The translations under genes and the position numbers were made by a program. A stretch of 64,000 nucleotides of DNA from Clostridiales bacterium. GTDB taxonomy: Bacteria > Bacillota > Clostridia > Oscillospirales > Acutalibacteraceae. The DNA lies in the NCBI GenBank assembly GCA_019422525.1, contig JAHZDE010000001.1, forward strand, positions 434,001 to 498,000, written 5' to 3'. The notes below the pieces were generated by a model. That model ran no database searches, was not told the origin of the DNA, and worked only from the letters and a program-made list of their open reading frames with translations. Below, piece after piece: positions 1 to 8,100 of this stretch (its first letter is position 1; the number at the start of each line of letters is the position of its first letter).

Positions 1-54
1 GGAACTCTTGTGTTGGTTTTGTGAGATTTTTGGGGAAATGTTTTTTTAGAGAGT

Positions 55-90
55 GTGCCGGAAAGGGATTTCCTTTTCCGGCATATTGCT
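55..90 (+). terminator. Rho-independent terminator of the gene left of the window
   Basis: TGCCGGAAA pairs with TTTTCCGGCA around a short loop, followed by a T-rich stretch. No coding region is seen in bases 1-161, so this probably ends a transcript entering from the left. A TATAAT at 92-97 just after it may be the -10 box of the next gene, but I see no convincing -35. Confidence 0.6.
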
Positions 91-161
91 TTATAATGGA
101 GATATTATAGCTCTTTTGCGGTGAATCAAGCTTTGGATATAAAAGAATGGAGAATTCGTTT

Positions 162-935
162 ATGAATATATTGGCAATCGGAGATGTGGTGGGAAGCGTT
201 GGATGTGCCTTTTTGCGGGAGCGGCTTCCGGTTATTAAGAAACAGTATGGCGTGGATGTAGTAATCGCCAATGGGGAAAACTCTGCCGACGGAAATGGAA
301 TTTTACCTGCTTCGGCCAGACATCTGTATGACAGCGGCGTACATATCATCACAACGGGGAATCATAGCTTTCGCAGAAGGGAAAGCTATGAATTATATGA
401 CCGGGATGAAACACTGCTGCGTCCGGCCAACTATCCTGCAAACGCTGCGCCAGGAAGAGGAATGTGTATCTATGACATGGGGCGCAGACAAATTGCCGTG
501 ATCAATTTGCAGGGAACCGCCTATATGGACAACCTGCGCTGCCCATTTGAGACTGTGGATGAGCTTCTGAAAAATGAGGACCTTCCCAAGGTGGTGCTGG
601 TGGATTTTCATGCGGAAGCGACGGGAGAAAAAAAGGCCATGGGTTTCTATTTGGATGGCCGTGTAACGGCGGTTTTTGGAACCCATACCCATGTGCCCAC
701 TGCGGATGAATGTATTCTGCCTAATGGAACGGGATATATCACCGATTTGGGTATGACAGGACCGGTACATTCGGTGTTGGGAGTAAAACCGGAAATTATC
801 ATTGAGAAGCTTCGCACCAGAATGCCGGTGAGACATGAGCTTGCCGGGGGAGAATGCCGGATGGACTGCTGCTTGTTTGAAATTGACGATAAATCCGGCA
901 AAACCGTTGGAATTCAAAGACTCCAGATTTTGTGA
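162..935 (+). CDS. ymdB: YmdB/TIGR00282-family metallophosphoesterase
   Basis: The protein is 257 aa and matches the YmdB family of cytoplasmic binuclear metal phosphodiesterases, known in Bacillus to act on 2',3'-cyclic nucleotides and to influence biofilm and sporulation choices. All metal and catalytic positions of the family are visible at their expected places: D8 in MNILAIGD, E39-N40 in NGENS, N67-H68 in TGNHSF, and the HAEATGEK and GTHTHVPTAD segments. I chose the ATG at 162 because TGGAG lies 9 bases upstream and because the family starts with this hydrophobic strand; an in-frame ATG at 147 would add five residues that overlap that ribosome binding site. The gene stands alone before a lipoprotein gene 30 bases downstream. 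In many Firmicutes ymdB follows rny, which is not within view. Confidence 0.9.
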   Translation: MNILAIGDVVGSVGCAFLRERLPVIKKQYGVDVVIANGENSADGNGILPASARHLYDSGVHIITTGNHSFRRRESYELYDRDETLLRPANYPANAAPGRGMCIYDMGRRQIAVINLQGTAYMDNLRCPFETVDELLKNEDLPKVVLVDFHAEATGEKKAMGFYLDGRVTAVFGTHTHVPTADECILPNGTGYITDLGMTGPVHSVLGVKPEIIIEKLRTRMPVRHELAGGECRMDCCLFEIDDKSGKTVGIQRLQIL

Positions 936-965
936 GAATCGTGATAAGAATAAAGGAGGAACACT

Positions 966-1628
966 GTGAAATATTTAAAAATCCGTCTGGTATGCTTGTG
1001 CGCTGGTATTTGCCTTTTGATGACTGCCTGTTCTCAAAATACCTTTGACGCTGCCGCTTATGTGGAATCTGCGGTAGAATCCGTATATCTTGGCGAGCAC
1101 GACAGTTATGAGGAGTTTGTGGGAATTTCACAGGAGGAAGCCGAAAAAACTTATCAGGAACATTTGCGCTCGGAATCCATGTATTTTGCAGAAGTATTTG
1201 GTTTTACCCAAACGGATGCGACGCTGTATCGCACGATGGCGTTTTACAGACAGCTGTACAATCACAGTAAATTTGAGGCTGTTTCCTCAAAGAAAATGAA
1301 AAATGGCGGCTATCAGGTAACCATGGAAATCTCGCCGGTCAGCTTGTTTCCCGATCATGCCGCTGAAATCGAAAAAAGGGTTTTGGATTTTTCACAGATG
1401 GTGAGTGATGGGGACTTTGAGGGGAAATCGCAGAAAGAAATCGACAGTGCTTATTGTAACTATCTTCTGAGCTTTTTGGAGCTGCAATTGGAAAATACAG
1501 GTTGGGAGTCGCCCAAAACCATAACCATTGAACTTTCAGCCGATAACAACACGTATGCGATCAGTGAGAAGGAGCTTATGAAAATAGATGAAGCTCTGGT
1601 ACTGTATGAATCGGGCGAAGAATCATGA
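966..1628 (+). CDS. Small secreted lipoprotein of unknown function
   Basis: A 220-aa protein starting at GTG, with AGGAGG six bases upstream. The N-terminus is a lipoprotein signal: KIR, a hydrophobic stretch, then the lipobox LMTAC, so Cys22 should be lipidated and the protein tethered to the outer face of the membrane. The rest is acidic and predicted mostly helical, with no motif I recognise. Its stop codon overlaps the start of the AraC-type regulator gene in an ATGA arrangement, so the two are translationally coupled and probably act in the same response. The lipoprotein could sense or bind a surface ligand, but that is only inference from the pairing. Confidence 0.75.
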   Translation: MKYLKIRLVCLCAGICLLMTACSQNTFDAAAYVESAVESVYLGEHDSYEEFVGISQEEAEKTYQEHLRSESMYFAEVFGFTQTDATLYRTMAFYRQLYNHSKFEAVSSKKMKNGGYQVTMEISPVSLFPDHAAEIEKRVLDFSQMVSDGDFEGKSQKEIDSAYCNYLLSFLELQLENTGWESPKTITIELSADNNTYAISEKELMKIDEALVLYESGEES

Positions 1629-2500
1629 GAACGGAATTAAAAACAAAGACGGAGGAGTCGGGGCTTTTTTGGCCGGTTGGATGTTATGAATACCATGAGC
1701 AGGAAATTGGCTGCCATTGGCATGATGAGATAGAAATTTTGTGCGTGGAGCGGGGAAAACTGCAAATTCAGGCGGGCAATCAGGTGTTAGAGGGAAACGC
1801 GGGTGAATTGTTTGTGTTTGGCCCTGGAGAGCTTCATGCTGCAACGCCAGTGGGAGAAAAGAGTGAATTTCGTGTGATGATCTTCTCCCCAGAAATTCTC
1901 TGCGGCCCGGAAAGAGACAGCATCCGCCTTGCATATATGGGACCAATGGTTGCCGGAACTTTGATTCTGCCCAGAAAAATTGCCATCGCTGAACCGGACG
2001 GCGCGGAAATCCACGAATGTTTTGAAGAAGTTTTTGGCTTTATGCAGGAGCGGAAGACTTATTATCAACTGATGGTAAAATCCAGATTGCTTGAATTGTT
2101 TGCTTACCTGCTGCCCAAAGCGCAACATCTGCCTTCTTCTCCTGGAAAAAAGGAATCGATTGCCGGAGAAATCAAAAAAGTTATCAGCTATATCCGAGAG
2201 CAATATGCCTCGCCCATTACCCTAAAAGAACTTGCGGATATTTGCGATATGAGTGAAGGGCACTTTTGCCGAATCTTTAAACAATATACCATGAAGACGC
2301 CGATACAGTATATTAATGGAGTACGACTTTCCCAGGCAATGGAGCTTTTGCTGAAAACAGATAGAAAGATTGCAGAAATCGCAGCAGATACGGGGTTTCG
2401 TTCTCAAAGCTATTTTATTGCAGTTTTTCGAGAATCCGTAGGAGTTACCCCTTCTGCGTATCGTGCCTATGCTGGAGCTGTAATGGCAGTCAAAATATAA
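1625..2500 (+). CDS. AraC-family transcriptional regulator with N-terminal cupin sensor
   Basis: A 291-aa DNA-binding regulator. Residues about 15-90 form an AraC-type cupin: CHWHDEIEILCVERG, followed by a VFGPGELHAATP turn, typical of small-molecule (often sugar) sensing. Residues about 185-285 carry two helix-turn-helix motifs; the second includes IAADTGFRSQSYFIAVFRE and GVTPSAYR, the classic AraC signature. The ATG overlaps the stop of the preceding lipoprotein gene by four bases. A terminator follows at 2517-2553. Its target genes cannot be read from the sequence; the GH85 cluster 2 kb downstream has a different, direct-repeat type of promoter. Confidence 0.88.
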   Translation: MRTELKTKTEESGLFWPVGCYEYHEQEIGCHWHDEIEILCVERGKLQIQAGNQVLEGNAGELFVFGPGELHAATPVGEKSEFRVMIFSPEILCGPERDSIRLAYMGPMVAGTLILPRKIAIAEPDGAEIHECFEEVFGFMQERKTYYQLMVKSRLLELFAYLLPKAQHLPSSPGKKESIAGEIKKVISYIREQYASPITLKELADICDMSEGHFCRIFKQYTMKTPIQYINGVRLSQAMELLLKTDRKIAEIAADTGFRSQSYFIAVFRESVGVTPSAYRAYAGAVMAVKI

Positions 2501-2516
2501 TATTCAATCATACTAT

Positions 2517-2553
2517 AAAAGCCTGTTTCCTGTGTGGAGACAGGCTTTTTATA
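2517..2553 (+). terminator. Rho-independent terminator after the AraC regulator
   Basis: AAGCCTGT pairs with ACAGGCTT around a 13-nt loop and is followed by TTTTTAT. It ends the lipoprotein-araC operon. Confidence 0.8.
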
Positions 2554-2637
2554 ATTTGCATCCAGAAGCGCATGAACACAAACAGGCAGCATATACATAA
2601 AGAGACGCTCCGATATTCAAACGGGGAGGAAACGTTG

Positions 2638-3159
2638 ATGAAATGGAGAAAGCCCAAAAGGAATTTAAAAATATGGACAATGACCATACTGATGGCGGTG
2701 TGTCTGAGCGGATGCGGCCAAAGCCAACCGGAATCACAGCCACCTCAGTGGACGGTAGAAGCGGAATGCTGCGCGATGATGGAAGGTGTGGAGGTTTCGG
2801 GTACCCTCAGCCACACATTAGAAGGAATCAGTTCTTTTACGGTGACGGCTCCGGAAGAAATGAGCGGCATGTTGGTCCAGTATCGTAGCGGAACATATAC
2901 GGTTTCTTTTCAAGGGTTAACAGAGCCAGAGATGGGAAATATACTGGATGAAAGTATTTTTGGACGGCTTTTTTCCGCTTTAGATGGTGGAGCACAGGCA
3001 GATTTGCAGTGGGAAAACCAGCAATGGAGCGGGGAACTCTCTGGTGGGGAAGAAATCACTGTGAAAACGGATGAAACAGGAGAAATCAGCAATTTGCAAG
3101 TACCGGTGTGGCAATTATCCGTCAGCTTTATGCAGCAGGAGATGTCCAATATTCCATGA
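2638..3159 (+). CDS. Putative lipoprotein of unknown function
   Basis: A 173-aa protein with a lipoprotein signal: basic KWRKPKRNLK start, hydrophobic core, then LSGCGQ, so lipidation on the Cys of SGC is expected. The mature part is acidic, rich in Ser, Glu and Gly, and looks beta-rich, with no recognised family. I chose the ATG at 2638 because GGGGAGGA sits seven bases upstream; an in-frame ATG at 2572 would put 22 hydrophilic residues before the signal peptide and runs through that ribosome binding site. It stands alone between a terminator and the MazF-type gene 150 bases downstream. Confidence 0.7.
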   Translation: MKWRKPKRNLKIWTMTILMAVCLSGCGQSQPESQPPQWTVEAECCAMMEGVEVSGTLSHTLEGISSFTVTAPEEMSGMLVQYRSGTYTVSFQGLTEPEMGNILDESIFGRLFSALDGGAQADLQWENQQWSGELSGGEEITVKTDETGEISNLQVPVWQLSVSFMQQEMSNIP

Positions 3160-3312
3160 ACCCCTTGGACCGATTCCTAATATTATGGAGTGGGAAGCAC
3201 AGCCGCGATGAATTTTCGTTGGGTTTTTCCAGGCGGATTGTTTAAAATCCAATGAAACCGGCAACAATACAAACAGCTTCCCACTACAAAAGGATTCGGA
3301 GTGTGAAAATGG

Positions 3313-3672
3313 ATGATTCATCGGGGCGATATTTATTATGCTGACCTGAGCCCGGTGGTTGGCTCGGAGCAGGGTGGTGTCCGTCCGGTTCTTATTGTAC
3401 AGAACGATGTAGGCAACCGATTTAGTCCAACAGTGATTGCGGCGGCTATTACCAGCCAGCGCTCCAAGGCCAACCTGCCAACGCATATCCTGCTCTCTGC
3501 CAAAAATACCGGGCTCTCCAAGGATTCCATTGTCCTGTTAGAACAGGTTCGGACATTGGATAAGCATCGATTAAAAGAAAAAATGGGCCGGCTGGATTCC
3601 CAAGCCATGTCGATGGTAGACAGGGCGCTTTCTGTCAGTTTTGGGCTGGCCGACCGTACCGGGCCTACATAA
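3313..3672 (+). CDS. ndoA: MazF/PemK-family endoribonuclease toxin (EndoA/NdoA type)
   Basis: A 119-aa protein with the full PemK/MazF barrel: IHRGDIYYADLSPVVGSEQ at the N-terminus, GGVRPVLIVQND, the TVIAAAITSQ strand, and LLEQVRTLDKHRL near the C-terminus. The conserved RGDI and QxRT elements are present, so it should be an active sequence-specific mRNA endonuclease, as in Bacillus EndoA. The length is normal. In Bacillus the antitoxin gene lies directly upstream, but here the 150 bases between the lipoprotein gene and this start contain no convincing antitoxin reading frame. Two small spore-coat-like genes follow. The ribosome binding site is weak (CGGAG, about 11 bases upstream). Confidence 0.88.
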   Translation: MIHRGDIYYADLSPVVGSEQGGVRPVLIVQNDVGNRFSPTVIAAAITSQRSKANLPTHILLSAKNTGLSKDSIVLLEQVRTLDKHRLKEKMGRLDSQAMSMVDRALSVSFGLADRTGPT

Positions 3673-3711
3673 CCGGTACGGCAAGAAACGGGAAAAGGAG
3701 TTAGAGATCGT

Positions 3712-3903
3712 ATGGATTTGACGGAAAAAGAATTGTTTTTATTGGAGGAGCAGCTTTGCTTGGAGCGGCTGATGGAAGAAAAATGTCTGACAGGGGCGCA
3801 GAATTGCACAGATCCACAATTGCGTATGAAACTGGAAAGCCTGGCAGGAAGACACAGGATCCTTCGGGAACAGCTATTGGAAACGTTGGATGGTGAGACA
3901 TGA
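3712..3903 (+). CDS. Small spore-coat-like (CotF-type) protein
   Basis: A 63-aa helical protein beginning DLTEKELFLLEEQLCLERLMEEK and continuing TDPQLRMKLESLAGRH. This pattern (long helix, then a -DPQLR-x5-LA-x2-H- segment) resembles one half of the ferritin-like CotF spore-coat family, shortened to about a minimal two-helix unit. It lies 39 bases after the MazF gene and immediately before a second small protein of similar design, so the pair may together form the four-helix unit found in one chain elsewhere. Family assignment is by pattern only; the spore role is inferred and fits a spore former. Confidence 0.6.
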   Translation: MDLTEKELFLLEEQLCLERLMEEKCLTGAQNCTDPQLRMKLESLAGRHRILREQLLETLDGET

Positions 3904-3906
3904 TGA

Positions 3907-4164
3907 ATGGGGGAGACAATGGACGATAAATTGATTTTCAGTGATATTATGGCAGTGCAGAATCAGTTGGCTTTTCACTGCGGAAGACTGGCTGCGGGGT
4001 GCACGACGCCGCAATTTCGGGATACCGTTTGGAATGTGCTGAATGAAGAGTTTCAGATACAGGGAGAACTTGTGGATGAAAGTAAGAAAAGGGCCTGGAT
4101 TCGTCCGGTTCCGGCATCCACAGAAGCAGTCAGAAGAATTCGACAGCGGGCAGAAAATGAATAA
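3907..4164 (+). CDS. Small spore-coat-like (CotF-type) protein, partner of the preceding gene
   Basis: An 85-aa (or 81-aa) helical protein with DKLIFSDIMAVQNQLAFHCGRLAAGCTTPQFR followed by a second helix, again like CotF-family coat proteins. Start choice is uncertain: ATG 3907 has GGTGAG seven bases upstream, whereas ATG 3919 has GGGGAG only three bases upstream. It begins three bases after the stop of the preceding gene, so they are co-transcribed. The C-terminus is basic (RRIRQRAENE). A weak hairpin with a T run near 4180-4220 probably ends the transcript. Confidence 0.6.
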   Translation: MGETMDDKLIFSDIMAVQNQLAFHCGRLAAGCTTPQFRDTVWNVLNEEFQIQGELVDESKKRAWIRPVPASTEAVRRIRQRAENE

Positions 4165-4326
4165 TTAGATACGAAGCGGGGCTGAATTTCCTAATTATAG
4201 GGGGTTCAGTCTTGTTTTTTTGTTTTATAAGCATAATAAACATGCAATATTTGTCTGGTTTTTGCAATAAATGTCTACAAATATTTTAAAATATTTAGAA
4301 AATATATTGTGTTTTTACGGGAATAT

Positions 4327-4431
4327 AATGTTTTTGTATATAAAACTAATGTTTTTGGTGTGGTTACGAGACTGTGTATTTTTTATAATCGAATTGTAAA
4401 CAATTGACCGGTTTTCTGGAGTACGTGTCAA
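4327..4431 (+). promoter_or_regulatory. GH85 promoter/leader module 1
   Basis: Two copies of AATGTTTTT start 21 bases apart at 4327 and 4348. Four bases after the second copy comes a poor -35 (TGGTTA, 4361-4366), then a 17-base spacer and a perfect TATAAT (4384-4389). The leader carries TTGAC-N18-GTCAA at 4404-4431. The same geometry precedes all four GH85 genes. Paired 9-bp sites with a 12-bp gap beside a weak -35 are the layout used by LytTR-type response regulators; that identification is inference. The rest of 4165-4326 is AT-rich with no gene. Confidence 0.7.
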
Positions 4432-5138
4432 AAGTTTTTAGTATCGTAAGGAGGAAAAGCAATGAAGAAAACAGCCAAAAAAGTTCTCGCGGCGTTTTTG
4501 GCACTGGCAATCACGGCGAGCTCCATGCCGTTTGCACTGGCCAGTGATACGCTTCCCTATTTGGGAGAAAGCGCCCGCGGAGAAAACCAGCCCTATCAGC
4601 ATGGCTATCGTGCTGAGGATTTCCTGGACTGGAGCCCTGAGACGGACCCGTACAGTGAGTATCTGAGAGCCCGGATTCCCCTGCAGGACCGTAATGCAGC
4701 TTTGGCAGCAACCCAGGCAAACCCGGAGCTGAGTCCTGAAACCCAGTGGTTTACCCTGGCAGGCGACTATGGAAATGCATTCTTTGACAGCTATCCTTAT
4801 ACCAACGAGTTCAGCCAGTATCTGTTCAATTTCTGGCAGTATACCGACTACTATGGCTCCTGGCATGGAATGCCGACCGAAGAAGTGCCGGAAGAAATGT
4901 ATGAGGACGAGCGCGGCGTTAATGACGCTTGGCAGTACCGGAAGTTTGAGTTTGGTCTGGTGAATATGCCGAACCCCGGCTACACCAATGCAGCCCATAA
5001 GAACGGCGTATTGTCTATCGGATGTATCTTCCTGCCCCGTACCGGTTTGAAGCACACGGTGTTTTTGACCCAGGATGAGGACGGAAACTTCCCCTATGCA
5101 GAAAAGCTTATCGAGCTGTGTGAGTATTATGGTTTCGA
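4375..5138 (+). repeat. Long direct repeat block A, copy 1 (matches 9825-10588)
   Basis: About 764 bases covering the -10 box, leader, signal peptide and first part of the GH85 domain show no differences by eye from 9825-10588. The paralogues differ on both sides of the block, which points to recent duplication or gene conversion. Confidence 0.85.
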
Positions 5139-8100
5139 TGGCTGGTTCATCAACCAGGAAGAGACTATCCCCGCAGGCGATGTGGATTTGTACAAGGGCT
5201 TTATGAAGCAGATGCGCGATGCAGGCCTGTACATCCAGTGGTATGATTCTGTTGTAGATCCCAGTGGACGTGTCAGTTATCAGAACGAGTTTAACAGCTC
5301 CAACTCCCCCTTTGTAGTAGAGGACGGTGTCCAGTATTCCGACTCCATCTTCCTGAACTACTGGTGGAATCACAGTATGCTGTCCAGCTCTGCTGACCAT
5401 GCTGTCTCTTTGGGCGTTGATCCTCTGGACGTAGTATTTGCAGGCATCGAGGCCGGCGGCGACCGCTGGAGCCAGGGATATGATCTGCGTGATAATATTG
5501 GCGAAGATGGCCAGCCCATGAACTCCATCGCATCTCTGGGTTCTGAGTTTGTCCATGACGGACTGGACGAAGACCTGGACAACGGCACCAATGATAACGT
5601 GGCAATGCGCCGTGAGAAGGACGAATTCCAGTGGATGACCTTCGAACGTGAACGCAGATGGTGGTCCGGACCCTTCCAGGATCCTTCTGAGGCCAGCTAC
5701 ACTGCCGACCGCTCCACTTATCCACAGGACGAAACCATTGGCGTTGGTACCCGTGAGAATCAGAACTTCGACGGTGTTGCAGCCTACATCACCGAACGTT
5801 CCGTCATCAACGGCGACACCTTTGTGACCAGCTTTAACACCGGTCACGGTTTGGAATACCGCATCGGCGGCGAAGTATCCAACAGCGACGAATGGTCCAA
5901 CATTATTATTCAGGACATCCTGCCGACCTGGCAGTGGTGGTTTGAGACCGACGGCACCAAGCTGAATGCAGATTTCGACTATGGTCCTGAGTACAAGAAG
6001 AACTATGACAACGGTAAGGAAGACGTACTGGGCAACGAAGGCAGCTTCGATTTTGACCTGGTAGGCGCATATCAGGGCGGTTCCTCTCTGGTAGTCTATG
6101 GCGCAGTAGATGCAGAGAACTTCCTGCACCTGTACAAGACCGACCTGGATGTAGCAGAGGATACGCAGGTAGCTTTGACCTTTAAGAAGAGCTCCGAAGA
6201 TGACGTAGCTATGAAGCTGGGCCTGATCTTCGAGGATGACACCGATACCGTTGTAAAGCTGGATGTTGCAGATTCCGCAGCAAAGAGCGACGAGTGGGTA
6301 ACCTCCACAGTGGACCTGTCCGCTTATGCTGGCAGAAAGGTAGCAGCAATGGGTCTGGTATTCGATGGCACCGCTGAAGATTATCAGATGAACATTGGCA
6401 AACTGGCCTACACCACTGGCGCAGCAGAGAAGCCTGCAACTCCCACCGGATTCACCATTGACAAGGCATACGATACGGATGAAATGTATGTATCCTGGGA
6501 TATGGCTGATTATGATGAAGTAAAGCAGTACAACCTGTACGCTATGAAGGACGGCAAGGAAATTTACCTTGGCGGTACTTATGACGAAGTATTCTACATC
6601 AAGGATCTGGAAGATGCTATTGCTGACAGCACTGGCACTGTGATTTCTGATGTAACTGTAACCCCCAGCAACCTGAAGGCTGAGGCTGGCAGCACGGTAT
6701 CCTTTGACGCAGTGGTTTCTGGCGCTACGCAGACCGCCGGCGAAGTGACTCTGGTTCTGAAGGCAGTGTCCGAAGACGGAACTGAAAGTGACGGAGCAGT
6801 TGTAACCCACAACTACAATGAGGGAGTCAGCAACATCGAAGTCACCGCAGAGGATGGAAAGCTGAATGTGACTTGGGAAGGCGGCCAGGCAGATGTGGCA
6901 GTCACCAAGGAATACAGCACAGACGATCGCACATGGACGGCATCTGGCAACAATGGCTGCACCGTGGAAGTTCCCACCGGAGCAGATGCTGACTATGCTC
7001 GTTACACCATGACCATTACCACACCTTCCGGAGTTGTGACTACTTATGACGGCCGGATGGACGACAGCTACTGCAAGCCGTATACCGGAAAGGTAGCCGC
7101 TAACGGTACTTTGGAAGTTCCGCTGGCAAAAGACTGGTATCAGATGGTCTATAAGACTGTAACCAATGGCGAAGAAAGTGCAGAATCCACTATCACTCGC
7201 TATAGTGACAATATGCCTTCTATTCGGAGTTCTGTTGATTCCGTAATGATTAAGCTGATTGACTACCGTGGAAACGAGTCCGAATGGGTTACCATTCCCA
7301 ATTTGATTTCCGTAAGTGTTGCTGCAGATGGAGAATCTGTGGAAGCCGGTCAGTCTATTCAAATGAAGGCTACTGTGAAGAATTATGCCGAAACTGATGC
7401 TGTTACTTGGAGTGTCAGCGGCGCTAAGGATCCCACAACTGCTATTGATGAAAATGGCGTGTTGTATATTGGCGAAGAAGAATGTGCTTCCAGTGTTTCG
7501 GTTACTGCTACTTCTGTAGAGAATACTACAGTATCTGGCAGCACCAATGTTGCAGTGGTTGCAATTACTAAGATTCGTCCCGAGGGCGGAGAGCTTTACT
7601 GTGGCGAAAGCCAGCAGTATATCGTAGAGAAGTCTGGAAAGCCTATGCCCATTAATAACTATACATGGGATATTGTTGGCGCTGATTCCTTGAAAGAAGG
7701 AACCTCTATTACAGAAAATGGATATTTAACAATTGGAATGTCCGAAACAGCTGCCAGTGTCACCATTCGTGCCACCAAGAAGGATACGGATTTAATTTAC
7801 ACGACAAAGATTAATATTCTTCCTGTATATGAACTGAGTGCAGAAAGTACTTCCGCTTATCCCGGAGATACAGTTGCAGTATCGGTAGAAAAGATGGGCG
7901 AAGTGGTTCCGGCCGAACAGTACACATGGACTGTGGAAGGCGCTGAGAATGAGGGAACGGTTGTTGAAAATGGCGTTCTGACCATTGCAGAAGGTGAAAC
8001 TTCCAAAGCAGTAGAAGTAAAAGCAATGGATGCTGATGGTAATAGCTTTAGCACCACGATTTCCATTAATGATTTGTATGCTTTGACCCCGTCTTATGCT

